Shown piece by piece: positions 1-5,294 of a DNA stretch of 5,294 nucleotides. Source of the stretch: Rubrobacter sp. (GTDB lineage Bacteria; Actinomycetota; Rubrobacteria; Rubrobacterales; Rubrobacteraceae). How positions within the stretch are numbered: the stretch's first letter is position 1; every line of letters begins with the position of its first letter. The stretch spans positions 1 through 5,294 of the forward strand of contig JADDPU010000030.1 in assembly GCA_016781725.1 (NCBI GenBank). Reading direction: 5' to 3'. Position numbers and translations under genes: made by a program. Under the pieces are notes generated by a model, which made no database searches, was not told the DNA's origin, and saw only the letters and a program-made list of their open reading frames with translations.

Positions 1-80
1 CGGAGCTGCCGCGCGAGGAGGCGCTCTCCCAGGCCCCGGAACCCGCCGACGACCTCTTCGCAGTCCCGAGGATCGACTGA
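1..80 (+). CDS. gatC: GatC C-terminus (partial), amidotransferase subunit C
   Basis: This is the 3' end of a gene that begins outside the window; the reading frame is set by position 3 and ends at TGA 78-80. The 25 visible residues read ELPREEALSQAPEP, then ADDLFAVPRID. This matches the usual GatC tail, in which a Leu-Pro-x-x-Glu-Ala-Leu-x-x-Ala-Pro-Glu stretch is followed by a Phe-x-Val-Pro-x-Ile/Val ending. GatC is the small subunit of the cytoplasmic GatCAB complex; it wraps around GatA and contacts GatB, and has no catalytic site. The stop codon lies one base before the GTG of gatA, so the two genes are almost certainly one transcript with coupled translation. Identification rests on a short tail plus gene order, but both agree. 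Confidence 0.88.
   Translation, partial: ELPREEALSQAPEPADDLFAVPRID
67..72 (+). promoter_or_regulatory. Ribosome binding site of gatA, inside the end of gatC
   Basis: CGAGGA lies nine bases before the GTG at 82-84, a normal Shine-Dalgarno distance. It is embedded in the last codons of gatC. It supports GTG 82 as the real gatA start, although that codon sits only one base after the gatC stop. Confidence 0.6.
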
Positions 81-81
81 G

Positions 82-1533
82 GTGGCCGGTCAGAGTGGCC
101 TGCTCGGCCTCACCGCCCACGAGCTCGCGAAAAAGATAGAGGCCGGCGAGCTCTCGGCCCGCGAGGCCGCCGAGGCCGCCAACGCCCGCGTCGAGGAGGT
201 AGACACGCAGGTCAACGCCTTCGTTACCCCAACACCGGAGCTCGCGCTCGAGCGCGCCGGCAGGTTCGACGCCGGTAACGGCGAGCGCAAACTCTGGGAG
301 GGCGTGCCGCTGGTAGTCAAGGACGTCTTGTCCACGCGCGGCGTGAGGACTACCTGCGGCTCGAAGATCCTCGAGAACTTCGAGCCGCTCTACGACGCCT
401 CGGCGCTCGTGAACTTCGGCGAGGAGCCCATCATGGTCGGCAAGTCCAACATGGACGAGTTCGCGATGGGCTCCTCGACTGAGAACTCGGCCTACGGACC
501 TACCCGCAACCCCTGGGACCTCGGCCGCGTGCCCGGTGGGTCCTCCGGGGGCTCGGCTGCGGCGGTCGCGGCGGGCGAGGGCTGGTGGGCTTTAGGGACG
601 GATACCGGGGGCTCGGTGCGCCAGCCGGCGGCGTTGTGCGGCATCGTCGGGCTCAAGCCGACCTACGGGAGGGTCTCGCGCTACGGCCTGATCGCCTTCG
701 GCTCCTCCCTCGACGTGATCGGACCGATGACCCGCGACGTGCGCGACTCGGCCCTCCTCTTGCAGGCCATCGCCGGCCACGACCCCCGCGACTCGACGAG
801 CGCGAACGTCGAGGTTCCCGACTATCTTTCGGAATTGGATGGCGGCGTGGAAGGGTTGCGCGTCGGGGTGGTGACTGAGCTTATGGACGAGCGCATAGAC
901 GCCGGCGTGCGCGAGGTGACGCGCAGGGTGGCCGAAGGGCTACAGAGCGCGGGCGCTGAGGTGGGAGAGGTCAACCTGCCGCACGCCTACTACGCCCTGG
1001 AGGCCTACTACATCATAGCCCCGGCCGAGGTCTCCTCGAACCTGGCCCGCTTCGACGGGGTGCGCTACGGTCTCAGGGTCCCCGCCGAAGGCGTGCACGA
1101 GATGTACCGCAGGACGAGGGAGGAGGGCTTCGGGGCCGAGGCGAAGCGGAGGATCATGCTAGGCACCTACGCGCTCTCCAGCGGCTACTACGACGCCTAC
1201 TACGCCCAGGCCCAGAAGGTCCGTACCAAGATCATAGAGGACTTCAGGGCTGCCTACGCCCGCTACGACGTCCTGATCTCGCCGACCGCCCCCTCCGTGG
1301 CGTTCGAGCTGGGCGCCAAGACCGGCGATCCGCTCGCCATGTACCTGCAGGACATTTGCGCGGTCCCCGCGAGCCTCGCCGGGGTCCCCGCCATAAGCAT
1401 CCCTGGCGGCCTCTCAGAAGGGCTCCCCGTCGGCGTCCAGCTCATGAGCGACCACTTCACAGAACCGATGCTACTTCGAGCGGCGCGCACCGCCGAACAG
1501 GTGGCGGGCTTCGAGTTCGCGATGAAGCCCTAA
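82..1533 (+). CDS. gatA: GatA, Asp/Glu-tRNA amidotransferase subunit A (glutaminase)
   Basis: Full-length 483-residue GatA, within the family's usual 480-490 residues. It belongs to the amidase-signature family and hydrolyses glutamine to supply ammonia to GatB, which uses it to amidate Glu-tRNA(Gln) or Asp-tRNA(Asn). The Ser-cisSer-Lys catalytic set is visible: Lys80 in PLVVKD, the cis-Ser in the PGGSSGGS loop (residues 151-158, Ser155 by alignment) and nucleophile Ser178 in GTDTGGSVRQPA. Other hallmarks are the NMDEFAMGSSTENSAYGPTRNPWD segment (123-146), the IIAPAEVSSNLARFDGVRYG segment, and SSGYYDAYYAQAQKVRT. The start is GTG 82, supported by CGAGGA at 67-72 and by the close fit behind gatC. 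Its 3' end faces the FHA-GGDEF gene on the other strand with 13 bases between them. gatB does not follow directly, which is unusual for this gene set. Nothing suggests loss of function. Confidence 0.97.
   Translation: MAGQSGLLGLTAHELAKKIEAGELSAREAAEAANARVEEVDTQVNAFVTPTPELALERAGRFDAGNGERKLWEGVPLVVKDVLSTRGVRTTCGSKILENFEPLYDASALVNFGEEPIMVGKSNMDEFAMGSSTENSAYGPTRNPWDLGRVPGGSSGGSAAAVAAGEGWWALGTDTGGSVRQPAALCGIVGLKPTYGRVSRYGLIAFGSSLDVIGPMTRDVRDSALLLQAIAGHDPRDSTSANVEVPDYLSELDGGVEGLRVGVVTELMDERIDAGVREVTRRVAEGLQSAGAEVGEVNLPHAYYALEAYYIIAPAEVSSNLARFDGVRYGLRVPAEGVHEMYRRTREEGFGAEAKRRIMLGTYALSSGYYDAYYAQAQKVRTKIIEDFRAAYARYDVLISPTAPSVAFELGAKTGDPLAMYLQDICAVPASLAGVPAISIPGGLSEGLPVGVQLMSDHFTEPMLLRAARTAEQVAGFEFAMKP
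1506..1530. terminator. Weak hairpin at the convergent gene ends, possible two-way terminator
   Basis: GGGCTTC (1506-1512) pairs perfectly with GAAGCCC (1524-1530) across an 11-base loop, ending exactly at the gatA stop codon. It is the only clear hairpin I see near the junction of the two convergent genes. Neither strand shows a T-run after the stem, so it is not a classic intrinsic terminator. A 7-bp stem can also arise by chance in GC-rich coding DNA, so treat it as a candidate only. Confidence 0.25.
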
Positions 1534-1546
1534 GAAGAGCCGGAAC

Positions 1547-2446
1547 TTAAGCGCTGACCGCGTTGCCGCCCGCGCGTTTGGCGCGGTAGAGGGCCTCGTC
1601 GGCGGCTCGGGTTAGGGCCTCGCGGGTCGTCCCGTCTTCGGGGTAGGCCGCAACACCTATGGAGATGGTGGTCCTGGCGGTGACGCCGCCCTGCTCGAAG
1701 GCGTGCGCCTGGACGCGGCGCCGGATCTCCTCGGCCACCTCAAGGGCCTCTTCTTTGGTCAGGTTTGGCAGGATGGACTGGTACTCGTCGCCGCCGAAGC
1801 GGGTGGCGCTGCGCCCCTCCCCTTCGTGCAATTCGCCGACGATGCGGCCGATCTCACCCACGACGAACTCGCCGAGCAGGTGCCCGTTGGCGTCGTTTAT
1901 CTTTTTCAGGCCATCTATGTCGGCCATGAGGACGCCTAAAGGTCTCTCCTCGTCGGCCGTCGCCTCCAGGTGGTGCTCGAACTCGTCGTCGAAGCGGGCC
2001 TTGGAGAGGAGGCCGGTGAGGTGGTCCTGGTTCACGAGCCTGTGCAACTCGTCGTAGAAAGAGGCCTTGACAGGGTCCTTGTGCGAGAACTCGAGCACAG
2101 AGTCGCCCAGAGTGATGCGGTCCCCGTCCGAGAGGACGGCCCGCGACCCCTCAAGCGCTTCGCCGTTTATGACTATCCCCTTGCCGGCGCCGATGTCGCG
2201 CACCGCATACCCGCCGGAGCCCGGCTCCCTGTAGACCTCGACGTGCCGCGGCTCGACCTCGACGTCGCGCACCACGATGTCGGCGCTGAAAGGGTCGCTG
2301 CCGAGGACCAGCGCGTCGTGGTCTATCTCGAAAAAGTCACCGAGGCCCGGGCCTTGCAAGACCACGAGGTGCGGTCGGTCTATCCTGTCTTCTTTCCTCT
2401 GTATGTGCAAGTTGATACAACCCCCGTCTCGGACCCATTCTAACAT
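1547..2446 (-). CDS. FHA-GGDEF protein, putative soluble diguanylate cyclase
   Basis: A 299-residue protein with no signal peptide or membrane segment, so probably cytoplasmic. Residues ~27-122 form an FHA domain (LVLGSDPFSADIVV, VEPRH, GIVING, LSDGDRITLG). A short linker leads to a GGDEF domain at ~140-298. This has DHLTGL (141-146), metal-binding Asp176 in MADIDGLKKINDANGH, and the active-site loop RFGGDEY (216-222), so it can be expected to make c-di-GMP from two GTP. It lacks the RxxD inhibitory site, and the FHA pocket residues are atypical (see findings). No EAL or HD-GYP partner is visible. The coordinates use the longest frame, from ATG 2446. That ATG has a purine tract directly abutting it and lies upstream of the likely transcription start, so TTG at 2408-2410, with GGGGG at 2421-2425 before it, may be the true start (287 residues). 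It is a single gene, transcribed away from gatB and toward gatA. Confidence 0.93.
   Translation of the reverse strand: MLEWVRDGGCINLHIQRKEDRIDRPHLVVLQGPGLGDFFEIDHDALVLGSDPFSADIVVRDVEVEPRHVEVYREPGSGGYAVRDIGAGKGIVINGEALEGSRAVLSDGDRITLGDSVLEFSHKDPVKASFYDELHRLVNQDHLTGLLSKARFDDEFEHHLEATADEERPLGVLMADIDGLKKINDANGHLLGEFVVGEIGRIVGELHEGEGRSATRFGGDEYQSILPNLTKEEALEVAEEIRRRVQAHAFEQGGVTARTTISIGVAAYPEDGTTREALTRAADEALYRAKRAGGNAVSA
2437..2445 (-). promoter_or_regulatory. Putative extended -10 promoter for the FHA-GGDEF gene
   Basis: On the - strand this reads TGTTAGAAT, which is TGn followed by TAGAAT, five of six matches to TATAAT. No convincing -35 lies 16-18 bases upstream, which extended -10 promoters can tolerate. 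Transcription would start near 2430, after the annotated ATG and about 20 bases before the TTG at 2408-2410. Identified by pattern only. Confidence 0.45.
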
Positions 2447-2478
2447 CTCCCCATGCGGCCGGGTTGCTTGGCCGCCGA

Positions 2479-2487
2479 TGTTAGAAT
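2479..2487 (+). promoter_or_regulatory. Putative extended -10 promoter for gatB
   Basis: TGTTAGAAT (TGn plus TAGAAT) is identical to the - strand element at 2437-2445 and points toward gatB. The expected start near 2494 gives a leader of about 37 bases before the TTG at 2531. No good -35 is seen 16-18 bases upstream; TTGCTT at 2464-2469 is too close, with a 12-base spacer. gatB needs its own promoter because the preceding gene runs the opposite way, which raises the plausibility of this one. Confidence 0.5.
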
Positions 2488-2530
2488 AGGAGGGCTACGG
2501 CAGGCGAGTTAGACGCGCGGGGGCCAATAC

Positions 2531-3988
2531 TTGGAAGTACAGGAGAAGCGCACGTATCAGGCGGTCATAGGGCTCGAGTTCCACGTTCATCTGGCGACCA
2601 CGACCAAGATGTTCTGCGGCTGCCGGGTCACCTACGGGGAGGCGCCGAACACCCACACCTGCCCGGTGTGCCTCGGCCATCCCGGGGCGCTCCCGGTAGT
2701 CAACGAGAAGGCCGTGGAGCTTGGGGTGATGGCCGGTCTCGCGCTCAACTGCGAGGTTGCAGACAGGGCAGTCTTCGCCCGCAAGAACTACTTCTACCCG
2801 GACCTGCCCAAGGGGTACCAGATCTCCCAGTTCGACGAGCCCATCTGCACCGGCGGGTACCTCGACGTCCCGACGGCCGAAGGGCCGGTGCGGGTAGGCA
2901 TCACGCGCCTACATCTGGAGGAGGATGCCGCCAAGAACGTGCACGTCGGCACCTCGGGCAGGATGCACGGCTCGGTCGGCTCGCTCGTCGACTTCAACCG
3001 CGGCGGCACGCCGCTCATGGAGATCGTCACCGAGCCCGACATACCCTCGCCCGAGGCCGCCAGGGCGACGGCCAACCACCTAAAAGAGATCCTGCGCGCC
3101 GTCGGCGTCTCGGAGGCGGACATGGAGAAGGGCCAGCTCCGCTGCGACGCCAACGTAAGCATCCGCAACCCGGACGGCTCTTTCGGCACCAAGACCGAGC
3201 TCAAGAACATGAACTCCTTCCGCTTCGTCGAGCGGGGCCTGGTGCGCGAGCTGGAGCGCCAGCGCGGGATCCTCGAGAGCGGCGGCAGCGTAGAGCAGAC
3301 CACCCTGCACTACGACCCAGAGACCGACGAGGTCCACGAGCTGCGCAGCAAGGAGTACGCCCACGACTACCGCTACTTCCCAGAGCCCGACCTCCTGCCG
3401 CTGGAGCTCTCCGAGGCCCACGTCCGCGAGATAGAGGAGCGGCTCCCCGAGCTGCCTGGCCAGATGCTCGACCGCTTCGTCGAGCAGTACGGCCTCAGCG
3501 AGTACGACGCCGGGGTGCTCACAGCCGACAGGGACCTCGCTGCCTTCTACGAGAGGGTCGCCGCGGCCGTAGACCCCAAGCAGGCTGCCAACTGGATCTC
3601 CGGCGACCTCAGGGCGCTGCTCAACGAGTCGGGGACGGAGATCTCCGAATCAAAGGTCACGCCCGAGCACGTGATCGAGCTGATAGAGCTCGTCACAGAT
3701 GGCAAGGTCTCCCGCTCCGCCGCGCGCGAGGTCTTGGGCACGGTCTTCGAGAGCGGAGATCGCCCCTCCGACGTCGTCGAGCGCGAGGGGCTCGGGTCGG
3801 TGGCCGCCGACGAGCTCTCGGGGATCGTGGACGGCGTGATCTCCGCCAACCCCGACGAGGCCGAGCGCGTCAGGAGCGGCGACAAGAAGGTATTAGGCTT
3901 CCTCGTCGGGCAGGTGATGAAGGCGACCCGCGGCAACGCCGACGGCGGTCGCGTCCGACAACTCCTTATGGACAAGCTGAGCTCCTAA
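2531..3988 (+). CDS. gatB: GatB, Asp/Glu-tRNA amidotransferase subunit B
   Basis: Full-length 485-residue GatB, the subunit that binds the mischarged tRNA, activates its side-chain carboxylate with ATP and transfers the ammonia delivered from GatA. The N-terminal catalytic cradle begins at VIGLEFHVHL (12-21). It carries the paired cysteines FCGC (Cys29, Cys31) and CPVC (Cys44, Cys47), then FARKNYFYPDLPKGYQISQ (82-100). The family signature DFNRGGTPLMEIVTEPD (154-170) is intact. The helical and YqeY-like tRNA-binding tail is complete, including SRSAAREVL and KKVLGFLVGQVMKATRGNA near the end. The start is fixed: TAG at 2510-2512 is in frame upstream, and TTG 2531 is the only usual start codon before the conserved region; a weak GGGGG (2519-2523) precedes it by seven bases. 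It is separated from gatCA by the reversed FHA-GGDEF gene and is followed after four bases by the IlvD/Edd-like gene, probably on the same mRNA. Confidence 0.97.
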   Translation: MEVQEKRTYQAVIGLEFHVHLATTTKMFCGCRVTYGEAPNTHTCPVCLGHPGALPVVNEKAVELGVMAGLALNCEVADRAVFARKNYFYPDLPKGYQISQFDEPICTGGYLDVPTAEGPVRVGITRLHLEEDAAKNVHVGTSGRMHGSVGSLVDFNRGGTPLMEIVTEPDIPSPEAARATANHLKEILRAVGVSEADMEKGQLRCDANVSIRNPDGSFGTKTELKNMNSFRFVERGLVRELERQRGILESGGSVEQTTLHYDPETDEVHELRSKEYAHDYRYFPEPDLLPLELSEAHVREIEERLPELPGQMLDRFVEQYGLSEYDAGVLTADRDLAAFYERVAAAVDPKQAANWISGDLRALLNESGTEISESKVTPEHVIELIELVTDGKVSRSAAREVLGTVFESGDRPSDVVEREGLGSVAADELSGIVDGVISANPDEAERVRSGDKKVLGFLVGQVMKATRGNADGGRVRQLLMDKLSS

Positions 3989-3992
3989 GCCC

Positions 3993-5231
3993 GTGCTCGG
4001 AACCGGGCCGCGCGTCGGCGTCCCCGCCGCCGTCCCCGGCCTCGCGGACTCGCTGCGCGGGTCGGGCGCGGAGCCCGTGGCGCTCGAGGTGCCTAGAGCT
4101 CGTCCGAGGGGAGGTGTCGCTCTGGCGCGGGAGTGGGTAGCGGACGCGGCCCAGATCTCCTGCTCCCACCGACGCCTCGACGGCCTGCTCCTCGCCGCCG
4201 AAGGACCCGAGGAGCTCGCCGGGCTCGCCCTCTCCGCGCTGCGTCTCAACCTCCCCGCGGTGGCCGCCCCCTGTAGTGATACGCACCTTTCGGCCGCGCT
4301 CGCGGCGCTCGGTCTTATCCCTCTCGTGGGAGACCCGGCCTCGGTCGCCGTCGAGGTCGCCAGGGGCGGCGGGCCGCGGCCGAGGGATCTGATCGACGAT
4401 TTCTCCCTGGTCAACGCCCTAAGAGCCGGTCTCGCTTTGGGGGGCGGACCGGAGTTGCTGGTCCACCTCTCGGCCATCGCCAGGGAGGCAGGGTCCGTCG
4501 GGTTCTCCCAGACGCTCAGGGTCATCACCCCGGAGACGCCCCAACTCGTCGAGCCCAGCTCCGGGTGGTTCGCCGAGCACGGGACCCCGGGGCTGCTCGC
4601 GCTCCTCGACGATACTCTCAACGACACGGGGACCGTCTCCGGGCGTCTACGCGAGGTTCTACCAGCCGGGGTGCCCGAGCCCCCGCCGCCCACCGGATCG
4701 CGACTGACATTCGTGGAGGCCAGGGCGAGCGGGGCTGCGGCCCTCTGCCGGGTCGACGAGGGGCAGGCCGAGGTCTCGGGCGAGTGCAGGGTCTACCATT
4801 CCGAGAAGTTCGCAGTCAGAGTAGTGGAGGGCGATTTCCTGGAGGCGCCCTGCCTGCTGGTCGTGGGCGGTTGCGGCCCGAGGGGGGGACCCGGACTCAC
4901 CCGGCTTGAGCGGCTCTCGCGGGTCCTCGAGGAGGACGGGTTGGCTGGCAGCGTGCCGGTCCTCACCGACGGGCTCCCGCCGCGCTCCGGGTCGGGGACC
5001 TGGATCTCGCTCTTCTCCCCGGAGGCAGCCGCGGGCGGCGTCATCGCCCGCCTGCGGGACGGGGATACCCTCAGGATCTCCCTGACCGAGGGCCGCATCC
5101 GTACCGGGGTCGAGGCCGGCGAGTTGCGACGGAGAGAGCCTCACGAGCTTCCCGACCGTATCGACACAGGCTACGCCGCCCGCTACTCCCGCACAGCGCT
5201 TCCGGCCCTCGAGGGAGCGGGCTTCCCCTAG
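3993..5231 (+). CDS. Shortened IlvD/Edd-family protein, probable pseudoenzyme
   Basis: A 412-residue protein that I align by eye to dihydroxy-acid dehydratase (IlvD, about 550-570 residues) and its relatives. Matching segments in order are RLDGLLL...LSALRLNLPAV (61-90), PRDLIDDFSLVNALRAGLALGG (130-151), LLVHLSAIAREAG (155-167), CGPRGGPGL (294-302), SVPVLTDG (320-327), SPEAAAGGVIARLRDGDTLRI (342-362), and an IlvD-like end, GYAARYSRTALPALEGAG. The Fe-S cysteine regions, the Mg-binding Asp-Lys and the Glu of EGPxGGPGM are missing or changed, so dehydratase activity is unlikely; no other function can be read from the sequence. The frame is open throughout and the missing blocks are in-frame, which argues against simple decay. 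GTG 3993 is the first possible start after the in-frame TGA 3978-3980. It has no strong ribosome binding site and lies four bases after gatB, so coupled translation is likely. Automatic pipelines may label it plain dihydroxy-acid dehydratase. Confidence 0.85.
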   Translation: MLGTGPRVGVPAAVPGLADSLRGSGAEPVALEVPRARPRGGVALAREWVADAAQISCSHRRLDGLLLAAEGPEELAGLALSALRLNLPAVAAPCSDTHLSAALAALGLIPLVGDPASVAVEVARGGGPRPRDLIDDFSLVNALRAGLALGGGPELLVHLSAIAREAGSVGFSQTLRVITPETPQLVEPSSGWFAEHGTPGLLALLDDTLNDTGTVSGRLREVLPAGVPEPPPPTGSRLTFVEARASGAAALCRVDEGQAEVSGECRVYHSEKFAVRVVEGDFLEAPCLLVVGGCGPRGGPGLTRLERLSRVLEEDGLAGSVPVLTDGLPPRSGSGTWISLFSPEAAAGGVIARLRDGDTLRISLTEGRIRTGVEAGELRRREPHELPDRIDTGYAARYSRTALPALEGAGFP

Positions 5232-5245
5232 TTCGTCGCGCCCCC

Positions 5246-5257
5246 GGGAGGGAAGGA
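5246..5257 (+). promoter_or_regulatory. Ribosome-binding-site-like purine tract before the next gene
   Basis: GGGAGGGAAGGA is an all-purine, Shine-Dalgarno-like stretch, 14 bases after the stop codon of the IlvD/Edd-like gene. It sits nine bases before TTG 5267-5269. It suggests that another + strand gene starts here and may share the gatB transcript. Confidence 0.45.
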
Positions 5258-5266
5258 TTACGCCGG

Positions 5267-5294
5267 TTGTCGATCCCGTTCGACGAGGAGGCGG
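5267..5294 (+). CDS. Possible start of a downstream gene (partial, unidentified)
   Basis: From TTG 5267 the frame reads MSIPFDEEA and runs off the window. The start is chosen because a strong purine tract (5246-5257) precedes it at a good distance and because TTG is also the start codon of gatB. Nine residues are too few to recognise a family. An overlapping frame beginning with GTT has no valid start codon here. There is no obvious terminator between 5231 and this point, so it may continue the gatB transcript. Confidence 0.35.

Larger units (their letters stand above)
2434..2490. repeat. Nested inverted repeat in the divergent promoter region
   Basis: CCCATTCTAACATC (2434-2447) and GATGTTAGAATAGG (2477-2490) are inverted copies, 13 of 14 positions matching with 11 in an unbroken run. 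Between them lies a second, perfect inverted repeat, GCGGCC (2455-2460) and GGCCGC (2470-2475), with a 9-base loop. The region separates the divergent FHA-GGDEF and gatB genes. The outer arms include matching outward-facing -10-like sequences, so the symmetry may be two mirror-image promoters, an operator for a dimeric regulator, or both. No T-run follows either arm, so a terminator is unlikely. Confidence 0.8.

Noticed and set aside
1970..2443. A 157-codon + strand open frame inside the FHA-GGDEF gene
   Set aside because: It is antisense to well-conserved FHA and GGDEF motifs and resembles no family.
2488..2494. AGGAGGG, a strong Shine-Dalgarno match upstream of gatB
   Set aside because: It is 36 bases from the gatB start and no start codon follows at 5-12 bases, so it does not serve a gene; it falls at the predicted transcription start.
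2447..2530. Possible T-box or other riboswitch leader for gatB
   Set aside because: The leader after the predicted promoter is only about 37 bases, too short for a T-box or known amino-acid riboswitch, and has no terminator hairpin.
2668..4140. A 490-codon open frame on the + strand, slightly longer than gatB
   Set aside because: It overlaps gatB in another frame; its product is an Arg/Gly/Pro/Ala-rich string without motifs, as expected from GC-rich codon shadows, while gatB matches its family throughout.
3893..4693. A 266-codon open frame on the - strand opposite the IlvD-like gene
   Set aside because: The product is Ser/Arg/Pro-rich low complexity and lies antisense to a frame with clear family similarity.
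4659..5144. A 161-codon - strand open frame opposite the end of the IlvD-like gene
   Set aside because: No recognisable motif; composition is typical of an antisense shadow in GC-rich DNA.
3993..5231. Frameshifted or decaying ilvD pseudogene
   Set aside because: Family similarity runs in one frame from near the N-terminal strand to the C-terminal end, with no internal stop; the missing segments are in-frame.
1..5294. CRISPR arrays, insertion sequences, tRNA genes, attachment sites
   Set aside because: No spaced direct repeats, transposase motifs, terminal repeats or tRNA cloverleaf patterns were seen by eye on either strand.

Overview
The window is GC-rich, densely coded DNA, about 5.3 kb with four complete or near-complete genes and two fragments at the edges. 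The GC-rich third positions, the GTG and TTG starts and the protein character suggest a high-GC bacterium. The deep actinobacterial lineages (Rubrobacter-like or Thermoleophilia-like) are my best guess. This is an impression from composition and protein style; there is no rRNA or other marker here to prove it.

Layout, left to right: (1) the last 25 codons of gatC, followed one base later by gatA, both on the + strand. (2) On the - strand, tail to tail with gatA across 13 bp, a single gene for a soluble FHA-GGDEF protein, a putative diguanylate cyclase. (3) A short divergent intergenic region holding an imperfect 14-bp inverted repeat; each arm contains the same extended -10-like sequence, TGTTAGAAT, pointing outward. 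(4) gatB on the + strand, starting with TTG. (5) Four bases after gatB, a 412-codon gene for a shortened and catalytically degenerate member of the IlvD/Edd dehydratase superfamily. (6) A ribosome-binding-site-like purine tract and what may be the first codons of another + strand gene at the right edge.

GatC, GatA and GatB form the tRNA-dependent amidotransferase that converts Glu-tRNA(Gln) and/or Asp-tRNA(Asn) to the correct amide-charged tRNAs. GatA releases ammonia from glutamine, GatB activates and amidates the mischarged tRNA, and GatC holds the complex together. All family motifs I can check in GatA and GatB are intact. The unusual point of layout is that the gatCAB set is split by an oppositely transcribed signalling gene, so gatB must be transcribed separately from gatCA.

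The two most interesting proteins are the non-Gat ones. The FHA domain of the cyclase lacks the usual phosphothreonine-contact residues, and its GGDEF domain keeps the active-site loop but has no RxxD inhibitory site. The IlvD/Edd-like protein can be followed along the family from end to end in one open frame, yet it has lost the Fe-S cysteines, the Mg ligands and several substrate motifs. It therefore looks like a maintained pseudoenzyme, not a decayed gene, and it is placed to be co-expressed with gatB.
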